DNA of 64,000 nt from Pseudonocardia oroxyli. Its GTDB lineage: Bacteria > Actinomycetota > Actinomycetes > Mycobacteriales > Pseudonocardiaceae. The stretch is from positions 120,132 to 184,131 of the forward strand of contig NZ_FNBE01000015.1 of assembly GCF_900102195.1 (NCBI RefSeq). The letters run 5' to 3'. The translations under genes were made by a program, and so were the position numbers. Numbering within the stretch: the first letter of the stretch is position 1; each line of letters starts with the position of its first letter. The notes under the pieces were generated by a model that had not been told where the DNA came from, did not search any database, and saw only the letters and a list, made by a program, of their open reading frames with translations. Shown piece by piece: positions 1 to 8,070 of the stretch.

Positions 1-1248
1 GCCGCGCCCGTGCGGTTCTGGGTGGACCGCGCGTTCACCGTCCGCGGCGCCGGGACGGTGGTCACCGGGACCCTCGCCGAGGGCACCCTGAGCCGGGAGG
101 ACGAGCTGGTGCTGGGCGACCGGCGGATCGGTGTGCGCGGGCTGGAGAGTCTCGGCGAGACCGTGCGGACGGCGCGCGGGGTCACCCGGGTCGCCGCGAA
201 CCTGCGCGGGATCGGCGTCGACGAGATCGGGCGCGGGGCGGCGCTGTGCACCCCCGGCGCCTGGCTCACGGTGTCCGAACTGGATGGTCGGGTGCACGGG
301 TCGGCCGCCGACCTGCCACGCGCCCCGATCCTGCACATCGGGTCCGCGGCCGTGTCGGTGCGGGTCCGGCCGCTGGGCGAGGACGTCGTCCGGCTGCGGC
401 TCGACCGCCCGCTCCCGCTGCGGATCGGGGACCGCGTGGTGCTGCGCGATCCCGGGCGCCGCGCCGTGACCGGCCTGACGGTGCTCGACGTCCGGCCCCC
501 GCAGCTGCGCCGCCGCGGCGCCGCCCGGGCCCGCGCCGCCGAGCTGGCGGCGGTGACCGGGGCGCCGGACGCCGCGGACGAGCTCCGCCGCCGCGGCACG
601 GTGCGGGCCGCGGACCTCGTCGCGATGGGGGTGCCCGCCGCCGCGGTCGAGGCGGTGTCCGCGCTCCGCGGCGGCGGCTGGCTGCTGGCCCCGGCCCGCG
701 TCCCCGCGCTGGTCGAGGCGCTGCGCGCGGCGGTGACCGCCCACGACCGCGCCGACCCGCTCGACCCCGGCCTGCCGATCGAGGCGGCTCGCCACGCCCT
801 GGGTCTCCCGCACCCGGCGCTGGTGGCGGAGCTGCTGACGGGCCAGGACACGCTGGTGGCCCGGGACGGACGGATCCGCCGGGCCATCGACGCGGGCCTG
901 CCGGACGCGCTGCGCACGGCGCTCGACGCCGTGCGGTCCGACCTCGCCGTGGCCCCCTTCGCCGCGCCGGACGCCGAGCGGCTCGCCGACCTCGGGCTGG
1001 GCCCGAAACAGGTCGCGACGCTGGTCAGGGCGGGTGAGCTGAGCACGGTGGGGGACGGTGTCCTCCTGCTCCCGGACGCGGAGGACCGCGCGGTCGAGAT
1101 CCTGCGCGGCCTGCCGGAGACGTTCACGCTCAGCGAGGCGCGCGAGGCGCTCGGCACCACCCGCCGCGTCGCCGTCCCGCTCCTGGAACACCTCGCCCGC
1201 CGCCGCCGCACCGTCCGCACCGACGACGGCCGCCACCGCCTCCGCTGA
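1..1248 (+). CDS. selB: Selenocysteine-specific elongation factor SelB, C-terminal part (5' end outside window)
   Basis: SelB is the EF-Tu-like GTPase that delivers Sec-tRNA(Sec) to UGA codons. The frame is already open at base 1 and the first residues are mid-protein: FTVRGAGTVVTGTL is the start of the second beta-barrel domain that follows the GTPase domain. Two barrel domains run to about residue 175, followed by an Ala/Arg/Leu-rich helical region that fits the C-terminal winged-helix repeats that read the SECIS hairpin. The G domain with its GTP motifs must lie upstream of the window. The gene ends at a TGA, and a strong hairpin follows 18 bases later. The selenocysteine tRNA about 24 kb away supports the call. 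An internal GTG at base 10 is not the real start. Confidence 0.9.
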   Translation, partial: AAPVRFWVDRAFTVRGAGTVVTGTLAEGTLSREDELVLGDRRIGVRGLESLGETVRTARGVTRVAANLRGIGVDEIGRGAALCTPGAWLTVSELDGRVHGSAADLPRAPILHIGSAAVSVRVRPLGEDVVRLRLDRPLPLRIGDRVVLRDPGRRAVTGLTVLDVRPPQLRRRGAARARAAELAAVTGAPDAADELRRRGTVRAADLVAMGVPAAAVEAVSALRGGGWLLAPARVPALVEALRAAVTAHDRADPLDPGLPIEAARHALGLPHPALVAELLTGQDTLVARDGRIRRAIDAGLPDALRTALDAVRSDLAVAPFAAPDAERLADLGLGPKQVATLVRAGELSTVGDGVLLLPDAEDRAVEILRGLPETFTLSEAREALGTTRRVAVPLLEHLARRRRTVRTDDGRHRLR

Positions 1249-1265
1249 CCTGCGGCGTCGCCGCT

Positions 1266-1307
1266 CGTGCGTGGTAAGTGGTGCTCTGGCACCACTTACC
1301 ACGCACG
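1266..1307. repeat. Dispersed palindrome, copy 1 (likely bidirectional terminator)
   Basis: This is a perfect 19-bp stem (CGTGCGTGGTAAGTGGTGC and its complement) with the loop TCTG. It lies between the convergent ends of selB and the VOC gene. Related copies lie at 11552-11593, 13849-13890 and 22886-22939. There is no U-tract, so terminator function is inferred from position. Confidence 0.85.
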
Positions 1308-1320
1308 GGCGCCGGAGGCG

Positions 1321-1782
1321 CTAGTCGAGGCAGAACTCGTTGCCCTCGGGGTCGGCGAGGACGATGTGGCCGCCGTCCAGGGGCGGGGCGGGCTCGACGC
1401 GGCGCAGGCGGGTGGCGCCGAGGGCCACCAGCCGCGCGCACTCGCCCTCCAGGGCCGCCATCCGCTCCTCGCCCTGCATCCCCGGCGCGGCACGGACGTC
1501 CAGGTGGAGGCGGTTCTTCACGGTCTTGTCCTCGGGCACCTGCTGGAAGAACAGCCGGGGGCCGCGGCCCTCCGGGTCCTCGGCCGCCGCGCGGGTGTTC
1601 CGCTGCTCCTCCGGCACGCCGATGCGGGCGAGGAACTCCTGCCAGACGGCGAGCGGGTCCGCGCCCGCCGGCAGCTCGACCCCCGGCGGTCCGGGGATGA
1701 CGTAGCCCAACGCCTCGGCCCAGAAGCGGGCCACGGCCGCCGGGTCGTACGCGTCGACCGTCACCTGGATCTCACGACTCAT
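1321..1782 (-). CDS. VOC (glyoxalase/bleomycin-resistance fold) family protein
   Basis: This is a small cytoplasmic protein of about 153 residues with the vicinal-oxygen-chelate signature of actinobacterial paralogues. It opens with a strand (IQVTVDAYDPAAVARFWAEALGY) and ends with HIVLADPEGNEFCLD, the usual last strand carrying the metal-ligand glutamate position. I chose the ATG at 1782 because homologues begin at MSR-IQVTVD; an upstream ATG at 1797 adds five residues. The substrate cannot be told from sequence. It converges on selB across a hairpin and is separated from the quinate genes by only 30 bases, so it may be transcribed with them. Confidence 0.75.
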   Translation of the reverse strand: MSREIQVTVDAYDPAAVARFWAEALGYVIPGPPGVELPAGADPLAVWQEFLARIGVPEEQRNTRAAAEDPEGRGPRLFFQQVPEDKTVKNRLHLDVRAAPGMQGEERMAALEGECARLVALGATRLRRVEPAPPLDGGHIVLADPEGNEFCLD

Positions 1783-1812
1783 GGCCGCATCATCCAAGAC
1801 GGCACCGACAGT

Positions 1813-3612
1813 TCAGGTGCGCACGGCCGCCCGCGCCAGCCGACGACGGCGGTGGGCCGCCATCCGGACCGGGGCGTCGGTCCAGCCGAAGAGATCGTGG
1901 TCGCCGATCCGCTGCACCAGCGCCACGAACAGCCGCCCGCCCAGGACCTCGGTGCACACCTGCAGGTAGGCGCCCTCCGGCGTCTCCTCGCGCAGCACCC
2001 CGAACTCCCGGTACGCCGCGATCTCGGCGGCGGGCAGCTCCAGGCGGGCCGCCAGGTCGGCGTAGTAGTTGTCCGGGATGCCGAGCAGCGGGGCATCCGC
2101 CGCCCGCGCCGCGCGGGCCGCGGCGACGACGTCCTCCACGGCGAGGGCGACGTACTGGGGCTCCGACACGCCGGGCGCCCACTGCCCGCGGCGCAGCAGC
2201 GAGACGCTCAGCGCGAGCCGCACGTCCCGACCCGGGTCCGCCAGGGCGCGGCTGCGGACCAGCCCGAACGGCGCGGCGAACTCGGCCGAGGTCACGGGCT
2301 CCAGGCCGAGGACCGAGCGGTAGAACAGGGCGGCCTCGTCGAAGTGGTCGAACGGCTGGGCCAGTCCGACGTGGTCGATGCCGGTCACGCCGATCCCCGC
2401 GGCCCGCTCGCCGGTCGCCACGAAGTCCCCCGACCAGTCGTCCGGCGCGCCGGTGCGGCAGAAGAACAACGCCGTCCCGTCCGGGGCGGTCACGGCGGCC
2501 AGGTCGGCTTCGGCGGGCCCCCGCTCGCGGGGCAGCGCGGGAGCGGCCAGCCGCACCGCGCGCCGCGCCGACGCGGGCGGGTCCGCGGACTCGACGGCCA
2601 CCGCGGCGATGGCGGTCTCCGCGCCGGACCGGTTGACCAGCACTCGGGCGCCGCCCTGCTCCCAGCGTTCCACCGGTTTGGTGCGGTGCACGCCGGTGCG
2701 CGCGAAGCCCAGGGCGGCCAGCACCCCGCCGGTCGACTCGTCGCCGGTCACCTCGACGAACGCGTGGCCGGCGAGCCGCGGCGGGGGCTCGGTCCCCCCG
2801 GTCGTCGCCTCGGCGAGGGTGAGCAGGGAGCGGTGGGCGTCCACGGCGGCCCGCTCGGGATCCGCCTGCCGGAAGACGTCGTTGAACACCTCCAGCGACC
2901 AGGGCCCGGCGTACCCGGCGGCGAGCACCGCCCGCATGAACGCGGGCAGGTCGAAGGCGCCCTGGCCGGGGAACAGCCGGTGGTGGCGGCTCCACTGCAG
3001 CACGTCCATCGACAGGTGCGGGGCGTCGGCGAGCTGGAGGAAGAACAGCTTCTCCCCCGGCACGTCCGCGATCGGTGCCGGGTCCGAGCCGCGGGACAGG
3101 ATGTGGAAGCTGTCGAGGCACAGGCCCAGGGCCGGGTGGTCGGCGCGCCGGACGACCTCCCAGCTCGCGTCCCAGGTCGCGACGTGCGCGCCCCACGCCA
3201 GCGCCTCGTAGGCGATCCGCAGCCCGCGGTCGTGGGCCCGCTCGGCCACGGTGTGCAGCTGCTCGGCGAGGCGGTCCGGGTCCTCGACGGCGTCCGCGGC
3301 GACCGACGAGCACATCAGCACCGTGTCCGCCCCCAGCGCCTCCATGACGGCGAACTTGGCGTCCGCGCGGCGCAGGTTCGCCGCGAACCGCGCGGGATCG
3401 GTGGAGTCCAGGTCGCGGAACGGCTGGTAGAGGTCGACGGACAGGCCCAGGTCGGCGCAGCGCAGGCGCACCTGGCCGGGCGGCATCGGGGAGGCGACGA
3501 GGTCCGGTTCGAAGATCTCGACGCCGTCGAACCCGGCCGCCGCGGCGGCGACCAGCTTGTCGTCGAGCGCCCCGGAGAGACACACCGTGGCGAGGGACGT
3601 CCTAGGCGACAC
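1813..3612 (-). CDS. qsuB: 3-dehydroshikimate dehydratase (sugar-isomerase-like TIM barrel fused to HPPD-like domain)
   Basis: The predicted reaction is dehydration of 3-dehydroshikimate to protocatechuate, feeding the beta-ketoadipate pathway. Residues 1 to about 275 form a xylose-isomerase-like TIM barrel. Candidate metal ligands sit in YEALAW, LCLDSFH, FLQLAD and SLEVFND, matching the E-D-Q-E pattern of bacterial dehydroshikimate dehydratases. Residues about 290-595 form two VOC modules resembling 4-hydroxyphenylpyruvate dioxygenase (GIDHVGLAQPF, AYLQVCTEVLGGRLFVALVQR), the fusion known from QsuB/QuiC-type enzymes. The GTG start overlaps the end of the upstream shikimate dehydrogenase gene by 11 bases, so the two are probably translated together. 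The likely regulator is the divergent TetR gene at 4626. An HPPD-only function is less likely given the intact N-terminal barrel. Confidence 0.88.
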   Translation of the reverse strand: MSPRTSLATVCLSGALDDKLVAAAAAGFDGVEIFEPDLVASPMPPGQVRLRCADLGLSVDLYQPFRDLDSTDPARFAANLRRADAKFAVMEALGADTVLMCSSVAADAVEDPDRLAEQLHTVAERAHDRGLRIAYEALAWGAHVATWDASWEVVRRADHPALGLCLDSFHILSRGSDPAPIADVPGEKLFFLQLADAPHLSMDVLQWSRHHRLFPGQGAFDLPAFMRAVLAAGYAGPWSLEVFNDVFRQADPERAAVDAHRSLLTLAEATTGGTEPPPRLAGHAFVEVTGDESTGGVLAALGFARTGVHRTKPVERWEQGGARVLVNRSGAETAIAAVAVESADPPASARRAVRLAAPALPRERGPAEADLAAVTAPDGTALFFCRTGAPDDWSGDFVATGERAAGIGVTGIDHVGLAQPFDHFDEAALFYRSVLGLEPVTSAEFAAPFGLVRSRALADPGRDVRLALSVSLLRRGQWAPGVSEPQYVALAVEDVVAAARAARAADAPLLGIPDNYYADLAARLELPAAEIAAYREFGVLREETPEGAYLQVCTEVLGGRLFVALVQRIGDHDLFGWTDAPVRMAAHRRRRLARAAVRT

Positions 3613-4519
3613 GGGACTCCTCCTGTCCGATGAGCTCGGCGAGGTGGCGCAGCATCCGGGCGGGGTCCGGCTCCCGGCCGGTGAACAGCCGGAACGCCGC
3701 GGCCGCCTGGTGCACGGCCATCCGCCCCCCGTCGAGGGTGCGACAGCCCGCGGCCCGGGCGGCGCGCAGCAGCGCGGTGTCCAGCGGCCGGTAGACGATC
3801 TCCGCGACCCACAGCTCGGGCCGCAGCAGCGCGGCGGGCAGCGGCAGCCCCGGGTGGTCGGCCATCCCGACGGGCGTGGCGTGCACCAGCCCGTCCGCCC
3901 CGTCGAGCGCCCGACCGAGCTCCCCCACCCCCGCGCCCACCACCCGCGAGTCCCCCGGTTCGTCCACGCGAGTCCCGCGGTCCGGACGCGCGAGTTCGGC
4001 GGATCGGGCGTTCAGCGCCGCCGCGAGCTCGGCCGCCCGCTCGGCGTCGACGTCGAGCACGGTCAGCGCGCCCACGCCGAGGGCGACCAACGCGTGCGCC
4101 GCCGCCGCGCCCGCACCGCCCGCGCCGAGCAGCACGACCCGGTCCAGCGGGGCCCCGGGCAGGCCGTCGACCAGCCCGTCCCGGAAGCCGGACCAGTCGG
4201 TGTTGTACCCGACCGCGCGCCCGTCCTCGAAGACCACGGTGTTCACGGCGCCGATGGCCGCGGCGTCCGGGGACAGCGCGTCCAGGTGCGGGATCACCCG
4301 CTGCTTGCAGGGGTGGGTGACGTTCACGCCGCGGTGCCCCGCCGCCCGGGCGCGCGCCAGCAGCTCCCCCGCGGCGTCCGCCTCGACGCCGAGGACGTCG
4401 AGGTCGAAGCGGGGGTAGTCGAGGGCGAACCCGAGCTCGCGCGCCTCGCGTTCGTGCAGGGCGGGCGAGAGGGACGGGCCGATGCCCGAGCCGATCAGGC
4501 CGGTGCGGACGACGTTCAC
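3602..4519 (-). CDS. Shikimate/quinate dehydrogenase (AroE/QsuD family)
   Basis: This is an NAD(P)-dependent dehydrogenase interconverting shikimate (or quinate) and its 3-dehydro form. The N-terminal substrate domain shows GIGPSLSPALHE, NVTHPCKQ with the catalytic lysine, and a Rossmann domain with VLLGAGGAGAAAAHAL. The C-terminal end has WVAEIVYRPLDTALLRAARAAG and DGGRMAVHQAAAAF, typical of the family. The GTG at 4519 follows a GAGGAG ribosome site and starts the protein at NVVRTGLIG; an upstream start at 4546 would lack one. Pairing with a dehydroshikimate dehydratase points to catabolism rather than aromatic amino-acid synthesis. Cofactor and substrate preference cannot be settled by eye. 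Confidence 0.87.
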   Translation of the reverse strand: MNVVRTGLIGSGIGPSLSPALHEREARELGFALDYPRFDLDVLGVEADAAGELLARARAAGHRGVNVTHPCKQRVIPHLDALSPDAAAIGAVNTVVFEDGRAVGYNTDWSGFRDGLVDGLPGAPLDRVVLLGAGGAGAAAAHALVALGVGALTVLDVDAERAAELAAALNARSAELARPDRGTRVDEPGDSRVVGAGVGELGRALDGADGLVHATPVGMADHPGLPLPAALLRPELWVAEIVYRPLDTALLRAARAAGCRTLDGGRMAVHQAAAAFRLFTGREPDPARMLRHLAELIGQEESRVA

Positions 4520-4554
4520 GGCGCTCCTCGTCGAGACTGCGGACAAACCAACGA

Positions 4555-4577
4555 TGTACTAGATGGTTACTTGTACC
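4555..4577. promoter_or_regulatory. Operator-like motif in the aroE/TetR divergent region
   Basis: The pattern TGTAC-N4-TGGTTAC-N2-GTACC lies between the divergent dehydrogenase and TetR genes. Nearly the same pattern occurs inverted at 5334-5354, upstream of the transporter, with the last spacing two bases shorter. Two matched sites flanking one TetR gene suggest that TetR's binding site. Confidence 0.6.
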
Positions 4578-4625
4578 GGGTCGAGGGATCCTCGGCAAGA
4601 GCGGCGGGCGGATATCGTCGGGCCC

Positions 4626-5288
4626 GTGAGTGCCGAACCCGCAGACGTGCCGCCCGAGCGACAGCGCGACGCCGAACGGACCCGGGCGGAGATCCTCGCG
4701 ATCGCCACCGAGGAGTTCGCCGACCGCGGGTACGCGGGCGCGCGGGTGGACGAGATCGCGGCGCGCACCCGCACCACGAAGCGGATGCTCTACTACTACT
4801 TCGGCAGCAAGCAGGGCCTCTACGTGGCCGTGCTCGAGGCGGCCTACGCCGGCATCCGCTCCCTGGAGTCCCAGCTCGACGTCGACCACCTCGACCCCGC
4901 CCGCGCCATGCGCGCCCTGGCGGAGCTGACCTTCGACCACCACGAGTCGCACCCGGCGTTCATCCGGCTGGTCGGCATCGAGAACATCCACCACGCCGAG
5001 CACCTGCGCACCTCGCCGATCCGCGAGGGGCTCGCCGCGCCCGCCGTCGACGTGCTGGGCGGGATCCTGGCGCGCGGCCAGGCCTGCGGCCTGTTCCGCA
5101 CGGACGTCGACGCCCTGGACGTCCACATGCTGATCAGCGCGTTCTGCGTGTTCCGCACGGCCAACCGGCACACCTTCCAGGCCATCTTCGACCGCGACCT
5201 GCTGGACGCGGGCCGCCGGGACCACTACCGCCGAATGCTGGGCGACCTGGTGCTCGAGTACCTGACCGCGCTCGTGGGTCAGACCTAG
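4626..5288 (+). CDS. TetR/AcrR family transcriptional regulator of the quinate/shikimate genes
   Basis: This cytoplasmic one-component repressor has an N-terminal helix-turn-helix, RAEILAIATEEFADRGYAG then ARVDEIAARTRTTKRMLYYYFGSKQGLY, at about residues 18-65. An all-helical ligand and dimerisation domain follows. I prefer the GTG at 4626; an in-frame ATG at 4563 lies inside the operator motif and would add an unstructured tail. It is divergent from the dehydrogenase/dehydratase pair and directly upstream of the transporter, with a matching motif in both promoter regions. The effector is plausibly shikimate, quinate or a dehydro derivative, which is inference from the neighbourhood. Confidence 0.85.
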   Translation: MSAEPADVPPERQRDAERTRAEILAIATEEFADRGYAGARVDEIAARTRTTKRMLYYYFGSKQGLYVAVLEAAYAGIRSLESQLDVDHLDPARAMRALAELTFDHHESHPAFIRLVGIENIHHAEHLRTSPIREGLAAPAVDVLGGILARGQACGLFRTDVDALDVHMLISAFCVFRTANRHTFQAIFDRDLLDAGRRDHYRRMLGDLVLEYLTALVGQT

Positions 5289-5302
5289 GCCGTGTCTCGG
5301 GC

Positions 5303-5354
5303 TTGACACCGCCGCCTGCCTAACTCACTATCTGGTACGTAACCAGACGGTACA
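5303..5354 (+). promoter_or_regulatory. Sigma-70 type promoter and operator for the MFS transporter gene
   Basis: TTGACA (5303-5308), 17 bases, then CACTAT (5326-5331) form a good -35/-10 pair. The operator-like motif at 5334-5354 begins three bases after the -10, so a bound repressor would cover the transcription start. Confidence 0.6.
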
Positions 5355-5402
5355 TACGCCGTCGCCCGGTGCCTGCATCGACGCATCACCCAGGAGCCCC
5401 TC

Positions 5403-6725
5403 GTGTCCCAGCCCACGACCGCCCAACCGCGGAAGGCGGCGCTCGCCGCCTGGATCGGCAGCGCGCTCGAGTACTACGACTTCTTCATCTACGGCACCGC
5501 CGCGGCGCTGGTGTTCGGCCGGGTCTTCTTCCCCGGCTCCAGCGCGGCCACCGGGACGCTGCTCGCCCTGGCCACGTTCGGTGTCGGCTACATCGCCCGC
5601 CCGATCGGCGCCTTCGTGCTCGGCCACGTCGGCGACCGGTTCGGGCGCAAGCGCGTCCTCGTGCTGACCGTCCTGCTGATGGGCGTGTGCACGTTCCTGA
5701 TCGGCTGCCTGCCCGCCTACTCCACGATCGGTGTCGCCGCACCGATCCTGCTGGTCACGCTGCGACTGCTCCAGGGCTTCTCCGCGGGCGGCGAGCAGGC
5801 GGGCGCGAACTCGATGACCCTCGAGCACGCGCCTGCGCACCGCCGCGCGTACTTCACCAGCTTCACCCTCAGCGGCACCCAGTTCGGCCAGATCCTGGCC
5901 ACCGCGGTCTTCCTGCCGATCGCGACGCTGCCCGAGGAGGCCCTGCTGAGCTGGGGGTGGCGGGTCCCGTTCTGGGCGTCGTCCGTCGTCGTGGTGGTGG
6001 CGCTGCTGATCCGGCGCAGCCTCGACGAGACCCCGGTCTTCACCCGCGAGCAGCAGCAGAACGAGGTCGAGAAGCTCCCCCTCGCCGTCCTGTTCCGGGA
6101 CCACTGGCGCTCCGTGCTGCGGGTGGTCGCCTGCGCCACGATCGCCACCGTGAGCACCGTCTTCTCGGTGTACGCGCTGTCCTACGCCGTGAACACCGAG
6201 GGCCTGTCCCGCACCGCGATGCTCTGGGTCGGCGTGCTGGCCAACGCCGTGGCGCTGGCCGCCCTCCCGTTCTTCGGCAACCTCGCCGACCGGGTCGGCC
6301 GCAAGCCGGTGTTCATCGCGGGCTCGCTCGGCTGCGCCGTGCTCATGTTCGGCTACCTGGCCTCCATCTCGACCGGCAACTACGTGCTGATCTTCGTGGT
6401 CGGCATCGTGATGTTCGGCTTCGTGCACAGCGCCACCGGTGGCGTCTGGCCCGCGTTCTACGGCGAGATGTTCCCCGCGCGGGTCCGGCTGTCCGGCACC
6501 GCGATCGGCACCCAGATCGGGTTCGCCGTCGCCGGTTTCGCCCCGTCCATCTCCGCGGCGCTGGCCGGTGAGGGCGGCGAGAACTGGGTCGCGGTGGCGA
6601 TCTTCGTCGCCGCCGTCTGCCTGCTGAACGTGGTCGCCGTCGGGACCGGCAAGGACTACGTCCGCACGCCGACCGAGCAGCTCGGGCTGGAGCCGGTCCG
6701 GGCGAAGGCGGCCGTGGGCGCCTGA
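5403..6725 (+). CDS. MFS transporter, metabolite:H+ symporter (MHS, ShiA/ProP-like)
   Basis: This is a 12-helix inner-membrane proton symporter of 440 residues. The MHS signature is visible: GSALEYYDFFIYGTAAALVFG in helix 1, RPIGAFVLGHVGDRFGRKRVL in the loop after helix 2, the LRLLQGFSAGGEQAGA segment, and a second GNLADRVGRKPVF loop in the middle. ShiA-type shikimate importers, proline/betaine and alpha-ketoglutarate carriers share this layout. Next to dehydroshikimate dehydratase and shikimate dehydrogenase, uptake of shikimate or quinate is the best guess. It has its own promoter and operator, and its TGA overlaps the next gene's ATG by one base. Confidence 0.85.
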   Translation: MSQPTTAQPRKAALAAWIGSALEYYDFFIYGTAAALVFGRVFFPGSSAATGTLLALATFGVGYIARPIGAFVLGHVGDRFGRKRVLVLTVLLMGVCTFLIGCLPAYSTIGVAAPILLVTLRLLQGFSAGGEQAGANSMTLEHAPAHRRAYFTSFTLSGTQFGQILATAVFLPIATLPEEALLSWGWRVPFWASSVVVVVALLIRRSLDETPVFTREQQQNEVEKLPLAVLFRDHWRSVLRVVACATIATVSTVFSVYALSYAVNTEGLSRTAMLWVGVLANAVALAALPFFGNLADRVGRKPVFIAGSLGCAVLMFGYLASISTGNYVLIFVVGIVMFGFVHSATGGVWPAFYGEMFPARVRLSGTAIGTQIGFAVAGFAPSISAALAGEGGENWVAVAIFVAAVCLLNVVAVGTGKDYVRTPTEQLGLEPVRAKAAVGA

Positions 6726-7477
6726 TGTACACCGTCCACGCGATCCGGTACGCGACCCGCGAAGGCCTTCGGGGACAACACTTCCTGGGGTACGACGACA
6801 CCTGGGCCGAGCCGCACCCCACCGCGTACTACGTCTGGCTCGCCGTCTCCGACACCCGCGCCGTCGTGCTCGACGCGGGGCTGGAGCCGGACCGGGCCCC
6901 CGCGGCGATCGCGTTCGACTGCACGCCGCACGAGGGGGTCGCGTCGCTGGGTGTCGACCCCGCGGACGTCGACACCCTCGTGCTGTCGCACCTGCACTAC
7001 GACCACACCGGCGCGGCGGCGCGGTTCCCCGCCGCCCGCCGGGTGGTCCAGCGCGCCGAGCGCGACTACTGGACGGGCCCGGTGGCGAAGCGGATCACCC
7101 GCGAGCACTGGCTCCGCTCGGAGTCCGACCTCGCCACCGTGCTCGCCCCCGACCGCCTCGATCTCGTCGACGGCGAGGCGGAGATCGCGCCCGGCTTATC
7201 CGTCCACCTGGTCGGCGGGCACACCGCGGGGATGCAGCTCACCCGGGTGTGGACGGCGCGGGGCTGGGTCGTGCTGGCCTCGGACGCCATCCACTTCACC
7301 GAGAACCTGGAGCAGGACCGGCCCGGCCCGATCCTGCACTCCATGCCCGGCATCTACGCGGCCTACGACCGGATTCGCGAGCTCGCGGACTCTGCCGAGC
7401 TGATCGTCCCCGGCCACGACCCGCAGGTCATGGACCGGTTCCCGCGGGTGGGCCCGCACGCCGTCCGGATCGCCTGA
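6725..7477 (+). CDS. N-acyl homoserine lactonase-type metallo-beta-lactamase fold hydrolase
   Basis: The protein is a 250-residue dizinc hydrolase. Zinc ligands are visible in SHLHYDHTG (HxHxDH), GGHTAGMQ and ASDAIHF, and the final PGHDPQ carries the last histidine, the arrangement of AttM/AiiA-type lactonases. The start codon overlaps the transporter stop (TGATG), so the two are co-translated. Given the neighbours it may open a lactone formed from a hydroaromatic acid rather than quench quorum signals; that is inference. No signal peptide is seen. Confidence 0.82.
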   Translation: MYTVHAIRYATREGLRGQHFLGYDDTWAEPHPTAYYVWLAVSDTRAVVLDAGLEPDRAPAAIAFDCTPHEGVASLGVDPADVDTLVLSHLHYDHTGAAARFPAARRVVQRAERDYWTGPVAKRITREHWLRSESDLATVLAPDRLDLVDGEAEIAPGLSVHLVGGHTAGMQLTRVWTARGWVVLASDAIHFTENLEQDRPGPILHSMPGIYAAYDRIRELADSAELIVPGHDPQVMDRFPRVGPHAVRIA

Positions 7478-7489
7478 CCCGCCGCGCGC

Positions 7490-8023
7490 TCACAGGTCGA
7501 CGCGGCGCCGCAGCCCGGCCAGCACCGCGTCGAGTCCGAAGAGGAAGGACTCCTCGACGTCGTCCGGCCCGTCGGCGAGGATCCCGGTCCGGACCAGCTC
7601 GGCCCGGTTCTGCTCCTCCGCGACCGCGCCGAGGACGTAGTGCGTCAGGGTGCGGGCGGCCCACACCGCCTCGCGGGGCGGCAGCGCGAACGCCGCGGGC
7701 AACGCCCGGATCGACGCCAGCCCCTCGGGCCGGAAGGCGAGGACGAACGAGACCACCTCGGCACCGTCCCGGACCCGGCGCAACGCGTCCCGCAGCTCCC
7801 GGGCGGCCTTGTGCGCGTCGTCGGTCGCGGAGCCCTGGCCGAGGATGCGGGCCGCGACCTCCGCGAGCAGCTCCTGCTTGTTCGCGACGTGGTAGTACAG
7901 CGCCCCCGGCCGCACGTCCAGTTCCTGCGCGACGCGCCGCATCGTGAGCCCGGCCAACCCCTGCCCGTCGAGCACGGCGTAGGCCGCGTCGACGATCAGC
8001 TCCCGGGTCAACGCCACGGACAC
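7490..8023 (-). CDS. TetR family regulator of biotin synthesis (BioQ-like)
   Basis: This is a 177-residue repressor with an N-terminal HTH (LTRELIVDAAYAVLDGQGLAG, LTMRRVAQELDVRPGALYYHVANKQELL) and a TetR_C-type helical domain. It is transcribed divergently from bioB with 38 bases between the start codons, and the gap contains a perfect 7-3-7 palindrome (8054-8070) overlapping the bioB start. In corynebacteria and mycobacteria a TetR protein, BioQ, represses bio genes through TGAAC-type palindromes, and this arrangement fits. The gene converges on the lactonase gene with a 12-base gap. Confidence 0.8.
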   Translation of the reverse strand: MSVALTRELIVDAAYAVLDGQGLAGLTMRRVAQELDVRPGALYYHVANKQELLAEVAARILGQGSATDDAHKAARELRDALRRVRDGAEVVSFVLAFRPEGLASIRALPAAFALPPREAVWAARTLTHYVLGAVAEEQNRAELVRTGILADGPDDVEESFLFGLDAVLAGLRRRVDL

Positions 8024-8053
8024 ATCTTGTCAGGCGGGGATCGGGCACCTACG

Positions 8054-8070
8054 TTTGAACGGTGTTCAAA
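8054..8070. promoter_or_regulatory. BioQ-type operator overlapping the bioB start
   Basis: TTTGAAC-GGT-GTTCAAA is a perfect palindrome containing TGAAC-N3-GTTCA. It covers the proposed bioB GTG at 8062, so binding would block initiation, and bioB mRNA may be leaderless or nearly so. Confidence 0.75.

Noticed and set aside
1267..3633. 788-residue plus-strand open frame over the VOC and dehydratase genes
   Set aside because: It has low-complexity Arg/Gly/His composition and begins inside a hairpin. The minus-strand genes have unmistakable families.
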